Notes: generated by a model not told the origin, from the letters alone. A stretch of DNA of 64,000 bases from Cristatella mucedo (GCA_009760855.2 WPIO01000105.1:722001-786000); one strand, 5' to 3'. Counted from the stretch's first letter, positions 11,041 to 23,954 are shown. A program made the numbers and translations.

Positions 11041-13125
11041 TAGAGTTTTAGATCAAGTGTACGCGCCTAGTATCACAGGCCAGAAGACACTCGAAAGCTT
11101 AAAAAAGTCAGGGCTTCTTTTTTCATTAGAAAGCTGAATTCCTTCCAGTCGGACACTAAAAGGATTTGTAAGACAGTAAACCATTTACTGGCCGATGCTG
11201 TGAGGTCTGACTCCCCAGATATTAAGGGCTCAGCCGAAAAGTTTTCAGCCTTCTTTACTGAAAGAATTGTGCAAATTCGTGCCTCCATTAAGCCCCCTCC
11301 GACCAAAGCAATCGCCGTTCCTCAACCTGTGACCTTCCTTAAAAGGTTCTCCGACGTTTCTGCCTGTGATGTGGCAGCCTTAATAAGGTCTAGCAAAAAA
11401 AAGCTCGTCTCGTGAAGACCCTATACCTTCATTTCTGTGTTCTTCAGTAGCAGACCAACTTAGTCCTGCCATAACCAAGATTGTTAATGCTTCTTTGGGA
11501 AAAAGGGGTCGTCCCCAAGTTCTTCAAATCGGCAATCTTTAGACCTATTCTTATAAAGCTTGGATTAGACACAGAGGTCCTAGCAAACTATCGTCCAATT
11601 TCCCTTCTTCCGTTCTTATCAAAGATTCTGGAAAAAATTGTTGCTAAGCAGCTAGTTGAACATTTAAAATAATGGAATGTCAGAAACATTTCAATCAGGG
11701 TTCAAGAGGCAGCACTCTACTGAAACTGCTCTCCTCCGTGTTAACAATGACATTCCACGTGACAACGACGACGGAATGTCACTGCCCTAGCTCTGCTAGA
11801 TCTGTCTGCTGCTTTCGACACCATTGATCACGAAGTTCTGCTTAAATGATTCAGAACAACGATCGGTCTGGCAGGTAAAGCACTTGTGAGGTTGAAATCC
11901 TACTTGTCTGATCGTGTTCAATCCGTGTCGTGTTGGGGTCAGGTCTCAGACACGAGAAGGGTCACCTGTGGAGTCCCTCAAGGGTCTGTACTCGGTCCCT
12001 TGCTGTTCTCCATTTATTCACAACCTCTGGGAAAAGTGATTAAGGCCCATGGAATAGGATATCACTTCTATGCTGACGATACTCAGTTGTATTTGTCATT
12101 TAAACCGTCGGAATCTGTTGCAGCAACTGAGAAACTGAATGCTTGCCTTGCCGATATTCGATCCTGGATGTCGGAAAACTTCCTGAAATTAAATGACGAT
12201 AAAACCGACCTGCTGCTCATAGGACACCCTAAGCGTGTGGCTGGATTAAAAGGCTATGCTGTTTCTAATAGGGGATGCTATTGTACAACCTTCACCACGT
12301 GCTCGAAATTTAGGTTTCGTGTTCGACAGCTGCCTCAATTTCAAAAGCTTCATTCAGAAGACTGCCTCTACAGCTAGCTATCACATCCGATCTTTATCAA
12401 AGATTAGGAGCTGTCTCCCACAGTAGCATGTAAAAAAATTAAGTAACTCTTTAGTTCTGTCTCGGCTTGATTATTGTAATTCCCTTTTGCCAGGGCTGCC
12501 AAAGAAAGCTAATATGCCACTACAGTGGACTATGAATATGGCTGCAAGGCTGGTCTTCAAGTCCCAGCGGTTTGAGCACGTGTCTCCTTTGCTGAAAGAG
12601 CTAGGATGGTTGCCGGTTGAGCAAAGGATACAGAGCAAAGTTCATACACTGACCCACAAGGCCCACCACGGCTTGGCTCCTTCGTACCTAGCTGAACTGC
12701 TGCATCAGGTTCAGCCTGTTTGTGCCTTGAGGTCCTGTGTGGACAATAAATTAGCTGTCCCATTCCTCCACTTAAAGACAGTTTGCGACAGAAGCTTTAG
12801 CTCTGCAGGTCCTAGACGGTGGAACTCGCTTCCACAATTCTTACGCAACGATAACTACTCTCCAACTGCCGACTATTGCACATCTTTTTCAGCGGTCCTG
12901 AGCTGCTACTTCTATGCTACTCACTACCGCAACTGCTCTCCTGACTCTGCTATGCTTTCCTCTTTCTCCTTGTTTCGTGAGACGAAGTCTGATGGCTACC
13001 GAATGCGTACCGAAAGTCGCTTAGGCTGTGAGTGCACTATACAAAACTCTCCTGGGTAACACCCACATAGTCCGTATGACTTTGTGGAGTTACAGACGGA
13101 GATACATACATACATACAAGACCTA
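11041..13125 (+). mobile_element. LINE family F1 copy B (L2/CR1-type RT), 5'-truncated
   Basis: The best-preserved LINE in the window. Reading along the plus strand: a 5' RT region (11200-11415), 'TEVLANYRPISLLPFLSKIL' (11481-11672), then 11886-12377 with 'GVPQGSVLGPLLFSIY', the catalytic 'FYADDTQLYLSF' and 'FLKLNDDKTDLLLIG', and finally 12487-13059 with 'LGWLPVEQRIQSKVHTLTHK' and 'FSSAGPRRWNSLPQFLRND'. The order matches the RT and C-terminal domain of L2/CR1-group LINEs. It has no endonuclease and at least four frame breaks, so it is inactive. The 3' end carries the F1 terminal block and a short (ATAC)n tail. Its 5' end abuts the right LTR at 11040. Confidence 0.9.
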
Positions 13126-14139
13126 CGGGTTGTAAGTATGTTCATGAGCCAAGACGGTATATTACAAATGCATTGATCCATTTAGATCAACATAAACATC
13201 ACCAGCGACGAAAAGTGAGATTCGTGCTTGGGAGCGCTCTCTCAAACCTTTCCTTTTAATTTCGTACACTCAGTGTTGATCTGTGAATAGTGGAGGCGTT
13301 GAGAGATGTAAGCCCGCTCCCATTTGCTACCACCGGATGAATCCTCAACGGAGCTGAAACCACCACTCAACAATTACGCTCACTGCAACTCTTCCGCATC
13401 AACTCTTAACTGAAAACCCTCGTAAAGCTTACAGTTGAGCCGCCCGTACGTACATGTGCATGAGCAGAATTTGTATTTCAGGATGATTTGCGATTCGCGA
13501 GCATGTAAGGATAGTCTTGCACATCACTTGCATTGCCAGCTGACTGCGACTCCATGAACAAGACTTTATCGTGATAAGACGTAAGCTGAGCTTACGAAAT
13601 CTTTCTCAAATTCATTTTCAAATCAAATTCAAATCCACCCTTTGAAAGATTCCAAAGGGAATTAGACCTCACAATTTTAGCAAGCTGTTCAATGGGGTCT
13701 TTTCGCTGTAATTCTCACGCCATTCAAAGAGGCATACCTTTTTAATAGGCGTTGCAATTAAGTGTACCGATGCATTACCGAGTTGTGGTCAGGGTCGTGC
13801 ATTGGGCTCAAGTGGGCAAACATGAATTGCACTACTTGTAAGTCGAATGTAGATCTTAATTCATTAACCAGTCTGGTTGTTTAGGTCATGGCTCACCTGA
13901 AAACGTGAATTAAAGGACAGCGTGTCGTTAGAAATTTCAGGGCCATTCTTTTTAAGTAGATCGATAATGCTAACGTGCAGCAAGTATTTTCATTGCTCGC
14001 CTCGTACTCGCATCGCGACGGGCTAATCGCTAGAGTCAAGCAAATCTCCGCACCTACACCTGCAGGTGTTGAATCGCACGTATGACAATGCTTTTGATGA
14101 TTTCACTTCAAAAACCTAATGGTTAAGCATGTGCCTATA
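13126..14139. other. no recognisable gene
   Basis: AT-leaning intergenic-type sequence with only short open frames. No repeat array or RNA gene was seen. Confidence 0.45.
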
Positions 14140-14220
14140 ATATTAATAATAATAATAATAATAATAATGCACTGATAAAGCCCCCTCAGAGAACTCAATT
14201 TCTTTCTAGGCACTTTTGCC
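14140..14220 (-). mobile_element. LINE F2 3' tail scrap
   Basis: (AAT)n is followed by the F2 terminal block 'gcactgataaagccccctca' and 'tttctttctaggcac'. Only about 80 bases are present. Confidence 0.7.
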
Positions 14221-15030
14221 AAGACATTAACTCCTGTTTCCTAGTCCTCCTGTTCTCAGACTCCAGACCAGGAATCAATACACTCATACGGAAAATATCT
14301 GAAGCCATGGCTACCAGTGCACTAGCTAAACGGTCGAGCTAAGCCTGAGAGCTTAGCAAACTAAAAACATGGCAGCTTCCAACCGTCCGCCTACTTCTGC
14401 TATTTCATCGACGCACTGCGGCCTCCCTTGTCTTTATGCTCTTAATTAAAAGCCAGCCATTCACTCAACAGTCTTATATTAACGACATTGAAACTGATGC
14501 TTCGATTGACTTGCATCAATCGGCGTCGATCGCATTAATAGGTGGACTATGCGAGTGCATGCTTGATGACGGAGATTAAGGTTTGTCTTGTTCACTGCGA
14601 ATAGAGAATGGCAGATACAGCGACCTACGTCCATCTTGCTAGATGGCCATAGGAGATTTCCAGTCGCTGCAGATGCCTGTCAGCAGCAGCTGCTGTAAGT
14701 GCTGACGCTTGAATTTCCTATGCTCGGCCGCCAGCACAGATGATGGAGGCTCTGAGATGGAGGCTCGCCGCTCCTCTCGTGAAATCGTCGCGTTTCTATC
14801 AGTCATTTCAGCCTCAGCGAAAATGGGTGGGTAAGATTAAGGAAGCAAAAACGTTCCGCGAAATCGAATGCTCCTAGTCTGGTAGTCTGGTCTTCTGCTG
14901 CAGAACAAGGCCACAAGCACAGTTAAGCTCGATTAACTGCAATCCTTTCACGTCGGCCCGGCCTGACATCACTGTGCTTCCTATGCTAAAGAGTGTCAAT
15001 TGATTTTTGTTGACCAGAGGAGATAGAGCA
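14221..15030. other. no recognisable gene
   Basis: No long open frame and no repeat was recognised. Confidence 0.4.
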
Positions 15031-15039
15031 AAGTTCTTG

Positions 15040-15515
15040 GGGGCTGACTAACAAGGTCAAGGCCATGGTTTGGCCCCGTCGTACCTAGCTGTACTGCTGC
15101 ACCAGCATCAGCCTCTTCGTATCCTGAGGTTCTCTGTGGACAATCAATTAGCTCTTTCACCCCTATGTGCTCAAAGACCGTTGGTGATAGAAACTTTAGC
15201 TATTCAGGTCTTAGATAGCGGAATTCACTTTCGAAATGTTCATGACATCTACTCTCCTGCTGTCAACTATTGCACATCCATTCCAGCCGTTCTGAGCTGA
15301 TACTTCTATGCTACTCACTTCCTTGAGTGCCCTCCAGACTCAGCTATGCTTCACGATTTCTCTTTGTTGTGTGAGATGTGTGTCTGATGGCTACCGCATT
15401 TCTATTGAAAGCCGCTCGGATATTGACTGAGCTATGTATAGAAAACTCTCCTTTCCACAGCCTACTTAGTCTTTGTGGCTTTGTGAAGTTACAGACGGAG
15501 ATGCATAACATTACC
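15040..15515 (+). mobile_element. LINE F1 copy C, 3' end only
   Basis: It translates to 'APSYLAVLLHQHQPLRILR' followed by an F1 C-terminal-like segment (15070-15300) and carries the 3' block 'tttgtgaagttacagacgg' with a short A/T/C tail. It is strongly diverged from copies A and B, so it is older or a different subfamily. Confidence 0.75.
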
Positions 15516-15990
15516 TAACACTCCTCTGCAGCAGTGAGGGTTGAAGCTTCAACGGACGGCAATGCGAAAATCCCAACTTCCAAACGTCCTGGATTACTTA
15601 CTACTTAGAGGAGTCACACTCCATCCGTCTGTCGGTGAGTAGCCATTCAGACGGAAGGATTCTCTCGGAGCTCCGCACGCACGTGCTTTCTCAGTCAGCT
15701 TAACTACAGGACCACTAGATTCGAACCATGTCTCCTCTGGTGCATTCATAATGACCATGTGCAGCCCGATAGTAAGCACGCTGAAGCGATCCGGCATTGC
15801 GAGCATCTCATACGTCAACAATCTGTACGATGTTCATACCTGACCGATCTAGTAGGCGGTGGCCCGGTGCTGGATGCCTGTAACCCATCGTCGCTGTCTA
15901 GCAGACGTCTCTCTGCGTTGCGGGTGCAGACTTCTTGTTATCTCAAGATGTGGGCTCGCACCTTTTATTTTGCCGCAGCGTGCTGTTCCC
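15516..15990. other. no recognisable gene
   Basis: Only short open frames (up to about 90 codons) on both strands. It leads into the CpG island at 16.0 kb. Confidence 0.4.
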
Positions 15991-15999
15991 GACGGGCGC

Positions 16000-16468
16000 A
16001 CCTGCGTGCGTCGGGGGCGCATCGATAAGCTGCCGTTAGCTACGGCTCAAAGGTTGAAGGTTTCAGCAGTATTTATCACGCGTCGTCTGGCACCGCTGCC
16101 GCGTCGTGTTCGCATCAGCCGTCGTCCGAAAGGGGCAGGGGAAAGGGCAGATGTCCCCGGGAGCTGGGTCAGACGGGGACGTCAAATGGGAGCCTAATAC
16201 TTGGGCGGCGGCGGCGGCGGCGGCGGAGGGCACCATCTGCAGTTGGTCCCCGAGCGCACAATATCCTAGAGACGCAACTAGTTTGCATGCAAGTTCTGCC
16301 CGGACGCGGGGACGCCACTCGTTAGGCAACGAGAGGCAACTGGAGGCAACCTTCACCTCGGTGGCAACTCGACAGGCGGCCTCCGCTGGCGTGTCGCGTG
16401 CTTACCGCGCGATCGAGCAGAAAGTCGGCGGTCGACCGCCGCAATTCAGAGCAGCATCCGCTGCGAGT

Positions 16469-16518
<50 letters not shown>

Positions 16519-17900
16519 CGTCGCTCGGAATAAGTTTCGGCCGTGCGGCCCCTATTCAAGGCGCGGCCAGCGGTCGCGCTCGCATTGTGCTCTCGGACGG
16601 CGAGACGAATTCATCGAAGCACGCGCCGGGCGCCAATGACCCAGAAGCCGGTCTCATTTTCGACGCTCGCAAGCAGCGAAGCAAGTGCGAGAGCTTGTGC
16701 GAGCACGCGCGCGCGCGCGATGCGTCGGGCGCCGCGCGCCTCCGAGTTGGTGCCGCAGCGCGGGCGCGAACCTTCGTCTCTCACCCGAAGGGACGCGGGA
16801 CGCACTTGCTACGTGGCTCCTCGTCTGCCGAGCGCCGTCGCTACAGCCGCCAGCGCCAGTTAGCGCTCGGCTCGTCGATTGCACTCGCCATTGCCTGCAC
16901 TGTTGCTGCTGCTTTCGCTTGGCCGGCTGGGTGTGCGTGGGTGGCGGCGTTTGTACGTGCGGGCGAGCCGCCCAACTGCGAAGCGCGCTGACTCGCCGAA
17001 CGCGCGATGTCGCATGCCGATCGTAGGCGCGTGCCTCCGCCCCGCCAGCTGACCAGCTTCCGGCCGCTTCCTGCCCCCCCCCCCTTGCGTCGGCTCGCGT
17101 CTGTCCGCTCGGCGAGAAGCAGCTTGTGCGTGCGGCGAAACAGCGGCCGCCGGCGGCGCGACGGCGAGGCGCGACAGCCTGATCTTTGCCGGTGCGCAAA
17201 CGCCGATGGCGCCGCTGGCTCCAGCGATGCTGAATCTGCTCGCACGCTCGGTCGCTGCTGAGAACCCCGGGCATCAGGCCGGGCGCCGACGGATGTAAGG
17301 CAGGGCCATCGCGGCAGCTCGATCTGTCGCGTCTCTGTGAGCACCGTCTCTATGAGCAGATGTCTCTATGAGCAGAGGCTCCGCTTGCAGACGCCGGGCA
17401 GACTGAAACGGGCGAGCTCCGTGGAATTCGGGTCTCCGGCGTCTGCCGTTTTCTCGTTGCCAAATTGGCTAGGAGTCGTGACTTTTTTCCGTAGCGCACC
17501 GGAAGCGTCCGGGATGTCAGTTTAATGCGCCAGCCGAGATCTCCACGGTCGCCCCGCGCGTGGCGGCGGCGGCCGCTTCGGCTGTCGGCGCATAAGTGAC
17601 GTTTCGCGAAACGCGTCGGCGGGCTTTTATTAAGTGCGAGCAGCGCCGCGTGCTGCTAAATAGATTGACGCCGGGGACGGAGGAAGCAGCTCTGGTGCGA
17701 GAAACGTTTGATCGCGCCAGCAGCAGACGACGATTAGGCCCAAAGCGGAGAGAAGCTGCTCGACAGATTTCTTGCAGATAAAAGAGACAGTCGGCCACTA
17801 GCTGCGAGCTCTGACGACTCGACGCCGCGTCGACGACGATCGAGGGGGCCACGTGATCGGCGAGCGCGTCGCGAATCTCGGCACTGCTTTTCCGTCAGCT
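16000..17900. promoter_or_regulatory. CpG island
   Basis: Very GC-rich and dense in CpG compared with the flanks. It contains (CGG)-type runs at 16205-16228, a (CT)n run and CG-alternating tracts near 16706-16720. Many long open frames exist in all six readings, but only because stop codons are scarce in GC-rich DNA. It could be the promoter of an unseen gene; no exon can be fixed. Confidence 0.5.
16468..16515. repeat. (CT)n microsatellite
   Basis: A nearly pure CT run of about 46 bp inside the CpG island. Confidence 0.9.
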
Positions 17901-17933
17901 GGCGCGGTGTCTAGAGAAGGAGCGCGTCAGCTA

Positions 17934-18490
17934 AATAATAATAATAATAATAATCCACTTGACAGAGCACCCTCGGAGAACTCAATCTCTTTCTAGGCAA
18001 TTTACACTTGCTGCAATGGCAACACGATCGGATGGTCAGTGGCTGCACGCTCAATAAACAACAACAAGAACAGCATGGTTAGGGGTAACATGCACAGGGT
18101 CGGCATGCAAGTGTGGTCAGTAGCAGCACGCAACAGTGTCAGGACGCATAAGCACATAAAGTAGGAATCACAGGGACCCACTAAAGGCTGCGATCAATAG
18201 GTGCGTTTTCAGTTTCTTTTTAAATGTTGTCAAGTCAGGAGATGTCGTGACGCAAGTTGGGAGTGAGTTCCAGGCTTTGGGACCATCTGAGCTAAAGGCG
18301 CGGTCTCCAAAGGATTTGTGCTTTGTAAGAGGTAAAGGTAAACTGTTAGATTCCGAAAAGTGTGGGTGTTACGTCACTTACCCTGGCGAGGCAGTAGGTC
18401 TGATAATTAGACTGAGCCAAAGAATGTTGGAACCTAAAAGTGACGCTCTGCTTGACTGGGAGCCAGTGCAGGTCGTAGCTGTGGCAGCCG
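17934..18490 (-). mobile_element. LINE F2 3' region with tail
   Basis: It starts with (AAT)n and the F2 terminal block, then extends through the F2 3'UTR-like region (gacatgcacagggtcggcat; tttttaaatgttgtcaag; ggtctccaaaggattt; gggagccagtgcag). It is the longest readable 3' region of F2 on the minus strand and a useful reference for the family. Confidence 0.8.
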
Positions 18491-18519
18491 AGTTCCCAAT
18501 TCTTCGTCGTTCTCGAACG

Positions 18520-18565
18520 TCATTTCCTCGTGCTTTGAGCTATTGCTCAAAGCACGAGGAAATGA
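18520..18565. repeat. perfect 21-bp hairpin with 4-base loop
   Basis: Arms 18520-18540 and 18545-18565 are exact reverse complements around the loop TATT. The sequence is AT/GC mixed, not low complexity. Confidence 0.9.
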
Positions 18566-18655
18566 ACGCTACCCAGGCTGACCGATCGTCGATCCCTCGA
18601 CCGTCGATTGTCCGCGACTTCCTCAGGCACAGCTCGCCGATGAGTCCGCCGCGCC

Positions 18656-18800
18656 TTAATAATAATAAAAATGCACTTGATAAAGTGCCCCCAGAGAACT
18701 CAATCTCTCTCTCTAGGCGCTTTAAATTTGTTGCAAAGGGAAATGCGATTGAATGGCAGGTAATATCATGCTTGATATACAAAAAATGCCTTTAATTCTC
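18656..18800 (-). mobile_element. LINE F2 3' tail
   Basis: (AAT)n is followed by the F2 end block, with 'tctctctctctagg' in place of 'tctctttctagg', and then 'ttgcaaagggaaatg'. It lies about 170 bp after the preceding F2 copy in the same orientation. Confidence 0.75.
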
Positions 18801-19086
18801 AACCGAATCGTCTCAGCCGCGCACGAGTGCAAAGAGAAACTTCCGCGAGCACGATTGCATCCTCCTCTCGCTCGTAGTGCGCGCGCGGCGAGTAAGACGT
18901 GCGCTCCGCGGACTGGGTAAATTGCGAGCGAGCGGCGCCAGGAGGCGCGGCATCCAATGTGGCGTCCAACGCGATTCTCGGAGCGTCACGTTCGACGCTC
19001 CGAGAATCTGGGCAAAGGTCGGAGCCCGAGCTGCCGTCCGACAAAGCCGAGGAGAAAAGCCGGCGCTCGTCGAATATTCGATCGAA

Positions 19087-19117
<31 letters not shown>

Positions 19118-19690
19118 TCCATCCGCCGCTCTCTCTTGGCATTCGCTCGCTTGCAGCCGCCGCGGCGGAACCGAAGGATTTGCCGCCTTAGCGCTAAGAG
19201 AGGCAGCGACGGCTCGGACGGCTATCGCGGCCGGCTATTCCTCTTCGGCTCTCCTTCCGGAGCGAGCGAGCGCTTCGCGCGCGAGCCGCGCCGCCTCTAG
19301 ATTGTCGGCTCCATCGGGCGGGTGGGCGTGGACTGGCAGGCGTCGGTCGACGCGTGGCGAGCTAGCAGCGGCGCGGCGGCCGCTCGTTGTGCACCGACGC
19401 GGAGCCGAGCCGTTCTCGGCGCCGCGCGCATTCAGTGACCCGAGAGCTGCTCGGGCGTGCTTGCTTGCGGGGTGCGCACGCACCGGGTGTCGCGAGCCCC
19501 GGAGGAGGGCCGGAGAGGGATCTTCTGTCTGCGACCGATAAAAATGGCTGGCTGGGCGTGGCTTGCCCGACGAGTTGGCGGCGCCCCTTTCTCACGCTGC
19601 TGCAGTGGCGGCGGCGGCGGTACCTCCGTCTCTCCCCCTCTCTTTTATTTTCCTTTCTTCCGCTGTTGCTGCTTTCGCATCACCGAACCG
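18800..19690. promoter_or_regulatory. CpG island with possible exon end
   Basis: A dense CpG block with a (CCG)11-like tract at 19089-19122. At its right edge 'accGTAAGTG' (19690-19696) is a good splice-donor match, so the island may hold a first, perhaps untranslated, exon. No protein can be supported. Confidence 0.4.
18973..19008. repeat. perfect 15-bp hairpin
   Basis: Arms GATTCTCGGAGCGTC (18973-18987) and its exact reverse complement (18994-19008), loop of 6 bases. Confidence 0.9.
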
Positions 19691-19892
19691 TAAGTGAATG
19701 ACGTACTGCACTCTTGCAGTACTTTTAAGCGCTTGGCTCCGACGAATCGCTCAACTTAGTGTGAGCGGCTGATCGACGCCAGGCTGCGCTCGCTTACTGA
19801 GGATTTAGATTTCCCGGAGCGATTCGCCGGAGCAACTTACAGCGGGCAGCATTAATAATGCAGCGCGTGTATGGCGCGCAGGGAGTGGCATG

Positions 19893-19916
19893 ATATATAT
19901 ATATATATATATATAT
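19893..19916. repeat. (TA)n microsatellite
   Basis: About 12 TA units just before the LINE F2 copy at 19930. Confidence 0.9.
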
Positions 19917-19929
19917 TCGTAAGTAAAAT

Positions 19930-20762
19930 AGAATTAAAAAACATTTACCTTTCGCTAGACGACCACATCAGCTCCACAGTCAAGTCTGCCTACTTTCAGC
20001 TACTCAACATTGCTAAAATTCGGGCTTGTTTAGACAGTGATACCACATATAAATTGGTCCATTTTGTTGCGACTTCTCGTCTTGACTTCTGTAACTCAAT
20101 GCTTGCTGGTCTACCGGCCTGTGCAATCAGGCACCTACAGCTGGTGCGCAATTCTGCAGCTAGGCTGGTCGGTCGTGAGGGCGCCAGCTGTCACATCACA
20201 CCACTTCTCGCCGACCTGCACTGGCTACCAGTCAAGCAACGCATCGACTTCAGGGTTTTGTCACTCACCTTTATATCCCTTCATTCTTTGGCTCCAGCCT
20301 ACTTATCAGATCTACTGCCCCACCAGGCTGAGCATCGTACTGCCCGCTTTTCGGAATCGAACTGTCTACCGTACAAACGTCGTACAAACGTCAAATCCTT
20401 TAAAAACCGTGCCTTTCACTCGTATGCTCCAAAAGCCTGTAACTCACCCCCAACCTCCGTCACGACATACCCTGACTTGATCACATTTAAAAAGAAATTG
20501 AAAAACGCGCCAATTTATCATAGCATTTAGCAGGTCGATGTGATTCGTCTTTTATGTGCTTATGCGTTCTGACACTGTTGCATGATGCCACTAACCACAC
20601 TTGCATGCTGACCCTGTGCATGTCAGCCCTCACCATGTTATTCATGTTGTTCATCAAGCATGCTACCACTTACCATCTGATCGTGTTTATTTTGCAGCAA
20701 AAGGGCCTAGAATGAGATTAAGTTCTCTGATGGCGCTTTATCAAGTGTGTTGTTATTATTAT
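19930..20762 (+). mobile_element. LINE F2 copy with C-terminal RT-downstream ORF
   Basis: A 219-codon open frame (19871-20530) gives 'FVATSRLDFCNSMLAGLPAC', 'RNSAARLVGREG', 'LLADLHWLPVKQRIDFRVLS' and 'LHSLAPAYLSDLL', the conserved C-terminal region of L2/CR1-type LINEs. The 3' end has the F2 terminal block and an ATT-rich tail at 20762. The RT catalytic part is missing through 5' truncation. It is the most intact open frame of any LINE here, though still incomplete. Confidence 0.9.
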
Positions 20763-20802
20763 AACTGTATAACTGCATGCCAGCGTATTTAATAGTCCTT
20801 TT

Positions 20803-20952
20803 TTTTAGAGCGGCATGAGAGCCCTTAAGCCTATCGCCACCGCTTGCAGTGGCAACGAAGGATCGCCGACCGCAGGATTTGAACCCACGTGACCTCGGGA
20901 CCGAGGTCCCGTGAAAACAATCACCTAACCTAGGGGGTCATTACGGCCCACC
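20803..20952 (-). mobile_element. tRNA-derived SINE
   Basis: On the minus strand a tRNA-like head reads GGGCCGTAATGACCCCCTAG..., with an A-box-like 'ggttaggtg' and a B box (GTTCAAATCC), followed by a body containing 'gcaagcggtggcgatag' and 'gggctct'. The same body occurs at 33059-33100 and 21557-21605. It lies directly next to the LINE F2 tail. Confidence 0.75.
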
Positions 20953-21265
20953 AAAAATACCAAGTTACAACAGGCTGAATAAGAAGCATATCAAATTAAT
21001 ATTTATAAGCGACATACATTACGTAAAAAGGCCCCTACAAGCATAGAACAACGATTCGTACGAACAAAGCAGATGCAGCGAGGAGTAAGAGAACTTGTAG
21101 TTTCGTTCTGATTATAGTTGAGTCAGGGGATATTAGGATGTCAGTCGGAATAGATAAACGACTAGAGTTAGAGCAATTTAATTAGAAAACTGGTGAGCAA
21201 TCGCAGAGCTAGGGATCGAGCAGAGGCCATTTGCCCCTCCTCCTCAGAGGCGTATCCTCCGTTCG
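20953..21265. other. no recognisable gene
   Basis: AT-leaning spacer between two SINEs. Nothing was identified. Confidence 0.4.
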
Positions 21266-21267
21266 TC

Positions 21268-21620
21268 CAGTGGCCGCGATAGCCCAGGAGCGAAGGTGCT
21301 CGCTAATCACAACCGAGGTAATATGTTCGAATCCCGCAGTGGGAGAGATTCTTTGTTGCAGCGGTTCTCAATCTTCCTAATGCCGCGACCCTTTACAAAC
21401 AGCTCCCCGTGCTGTGGCGACCACCAAACATAAAATCAGCGTGCGCACAATGTGGAAATGCGCGTTCTCCGACGATCTTAATCAACCCCTGTGAAAAGAT
21501 CGACGTTCGACCCCCAGAGGGGTCGCGACCCACAGGCTGAGAACCGCTGCTTCATTGCCAACCGCAAGCGGCAGCGAGAGCCGTTGAGGCTCTCCTACCG
21601 CTATACAAACGAGGCTGTTG
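21268..21620 (+). mobile_element. tRNA-derived SINE, interrupted by hAT element
   Basis: The head (21271-21345) reads GTGGCCGCGATAGCCCAG, A-box-like 'cgaaggtgctcgc' and B box GTTCGAATCCC. The body resumes after the insertion at 21556 with 'gccaaccgcaagcggcagcg' and 'ggctctcctacc'. Removing 21359-21557 rejoins the SINE in the arrangement seen at 32958-33135. Confidence 0.75.
21359..21549. mobile_element. hAT-family MITE resembling SPIN/URR1-type elements
   Basis: A 191-bp non-autonomous DNA transposon. Terminal inverted repeats CAGCGGTTCTCA are exact at both ends (21359-21370 and 21538-21549), with further pairing inward (cgcgacc / ggtcgcg). Flanking 8-mers ctttgttg (21351-21358) and cttcattg (21550-21557) match at 6 of 8 positions, a decayed 8-bp duplication as expected for hAT. 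The left 'cttcctaatgccgcgaccct' and right 'gaggggtcgcgacccacagg' ends closely resemble, from memory, the SPIN (Space Invaders) family and the related rodent URR1 repeats. It has no coding capacity. Confidence 0.8.
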
Positions 21621-22139
21621 AAACCAGCCAATATTGTTTTCATTCGCCTGAGATGATAGGTAAGCGGTACTTAGGCGTTACAGCGAGTTACCTCATTCAG
21701 AAAACAACTAGCGGAAAAGAATTCTCAACAGGCCAGCCCTGTGCGGGGTCAGAAGCGTGGTAGCAGCTATTCGCGAAGCTGTCACTCGCAGCCGCTACTT
21801 ATCTAGAGCTTACTTACTACACTAGATTGCGACTGTAATAAAAGCTACACCTGCTACTGCGAGCACCCAGCCAGCTGCTACCGCTGCTGCTGCCCTATTC
21901 CGCTGCGCTGCTCTCTAACTGCGTCTGCATTTCGAGAGATGCAGTACGCTGACCGGATTTCAAAACTCGCTTAGCACCTGCAGCGACGGATACGGACAGG
22001 ACGGGCCTACGCTGATCCCGGGACGCTGAAAGAGAACGGAATTCTGGGAAGAGAAGGGCAGACGAGAGGTGCGAGATCATACGGCGAGCAATCTTCAACG
22101 TGCAGCTACCATTGAAGCTCGTTTGACCTCTGCTGCGTG

Positions 22140-22140
<1 letters not shown>
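21621..22140. other. no recognisable gene
   Basis: Short open frames only; it leads into a CpG island. Confidence 0.4.

Positions 22141-23954
<1,814 letters not shown>

Noticed and set aside
11041-13125. Functional reverse transcriptase gene
   Set aside because: Several frameshifts and stops and no endonuclease domain. A dead 5'-truncated LINE.
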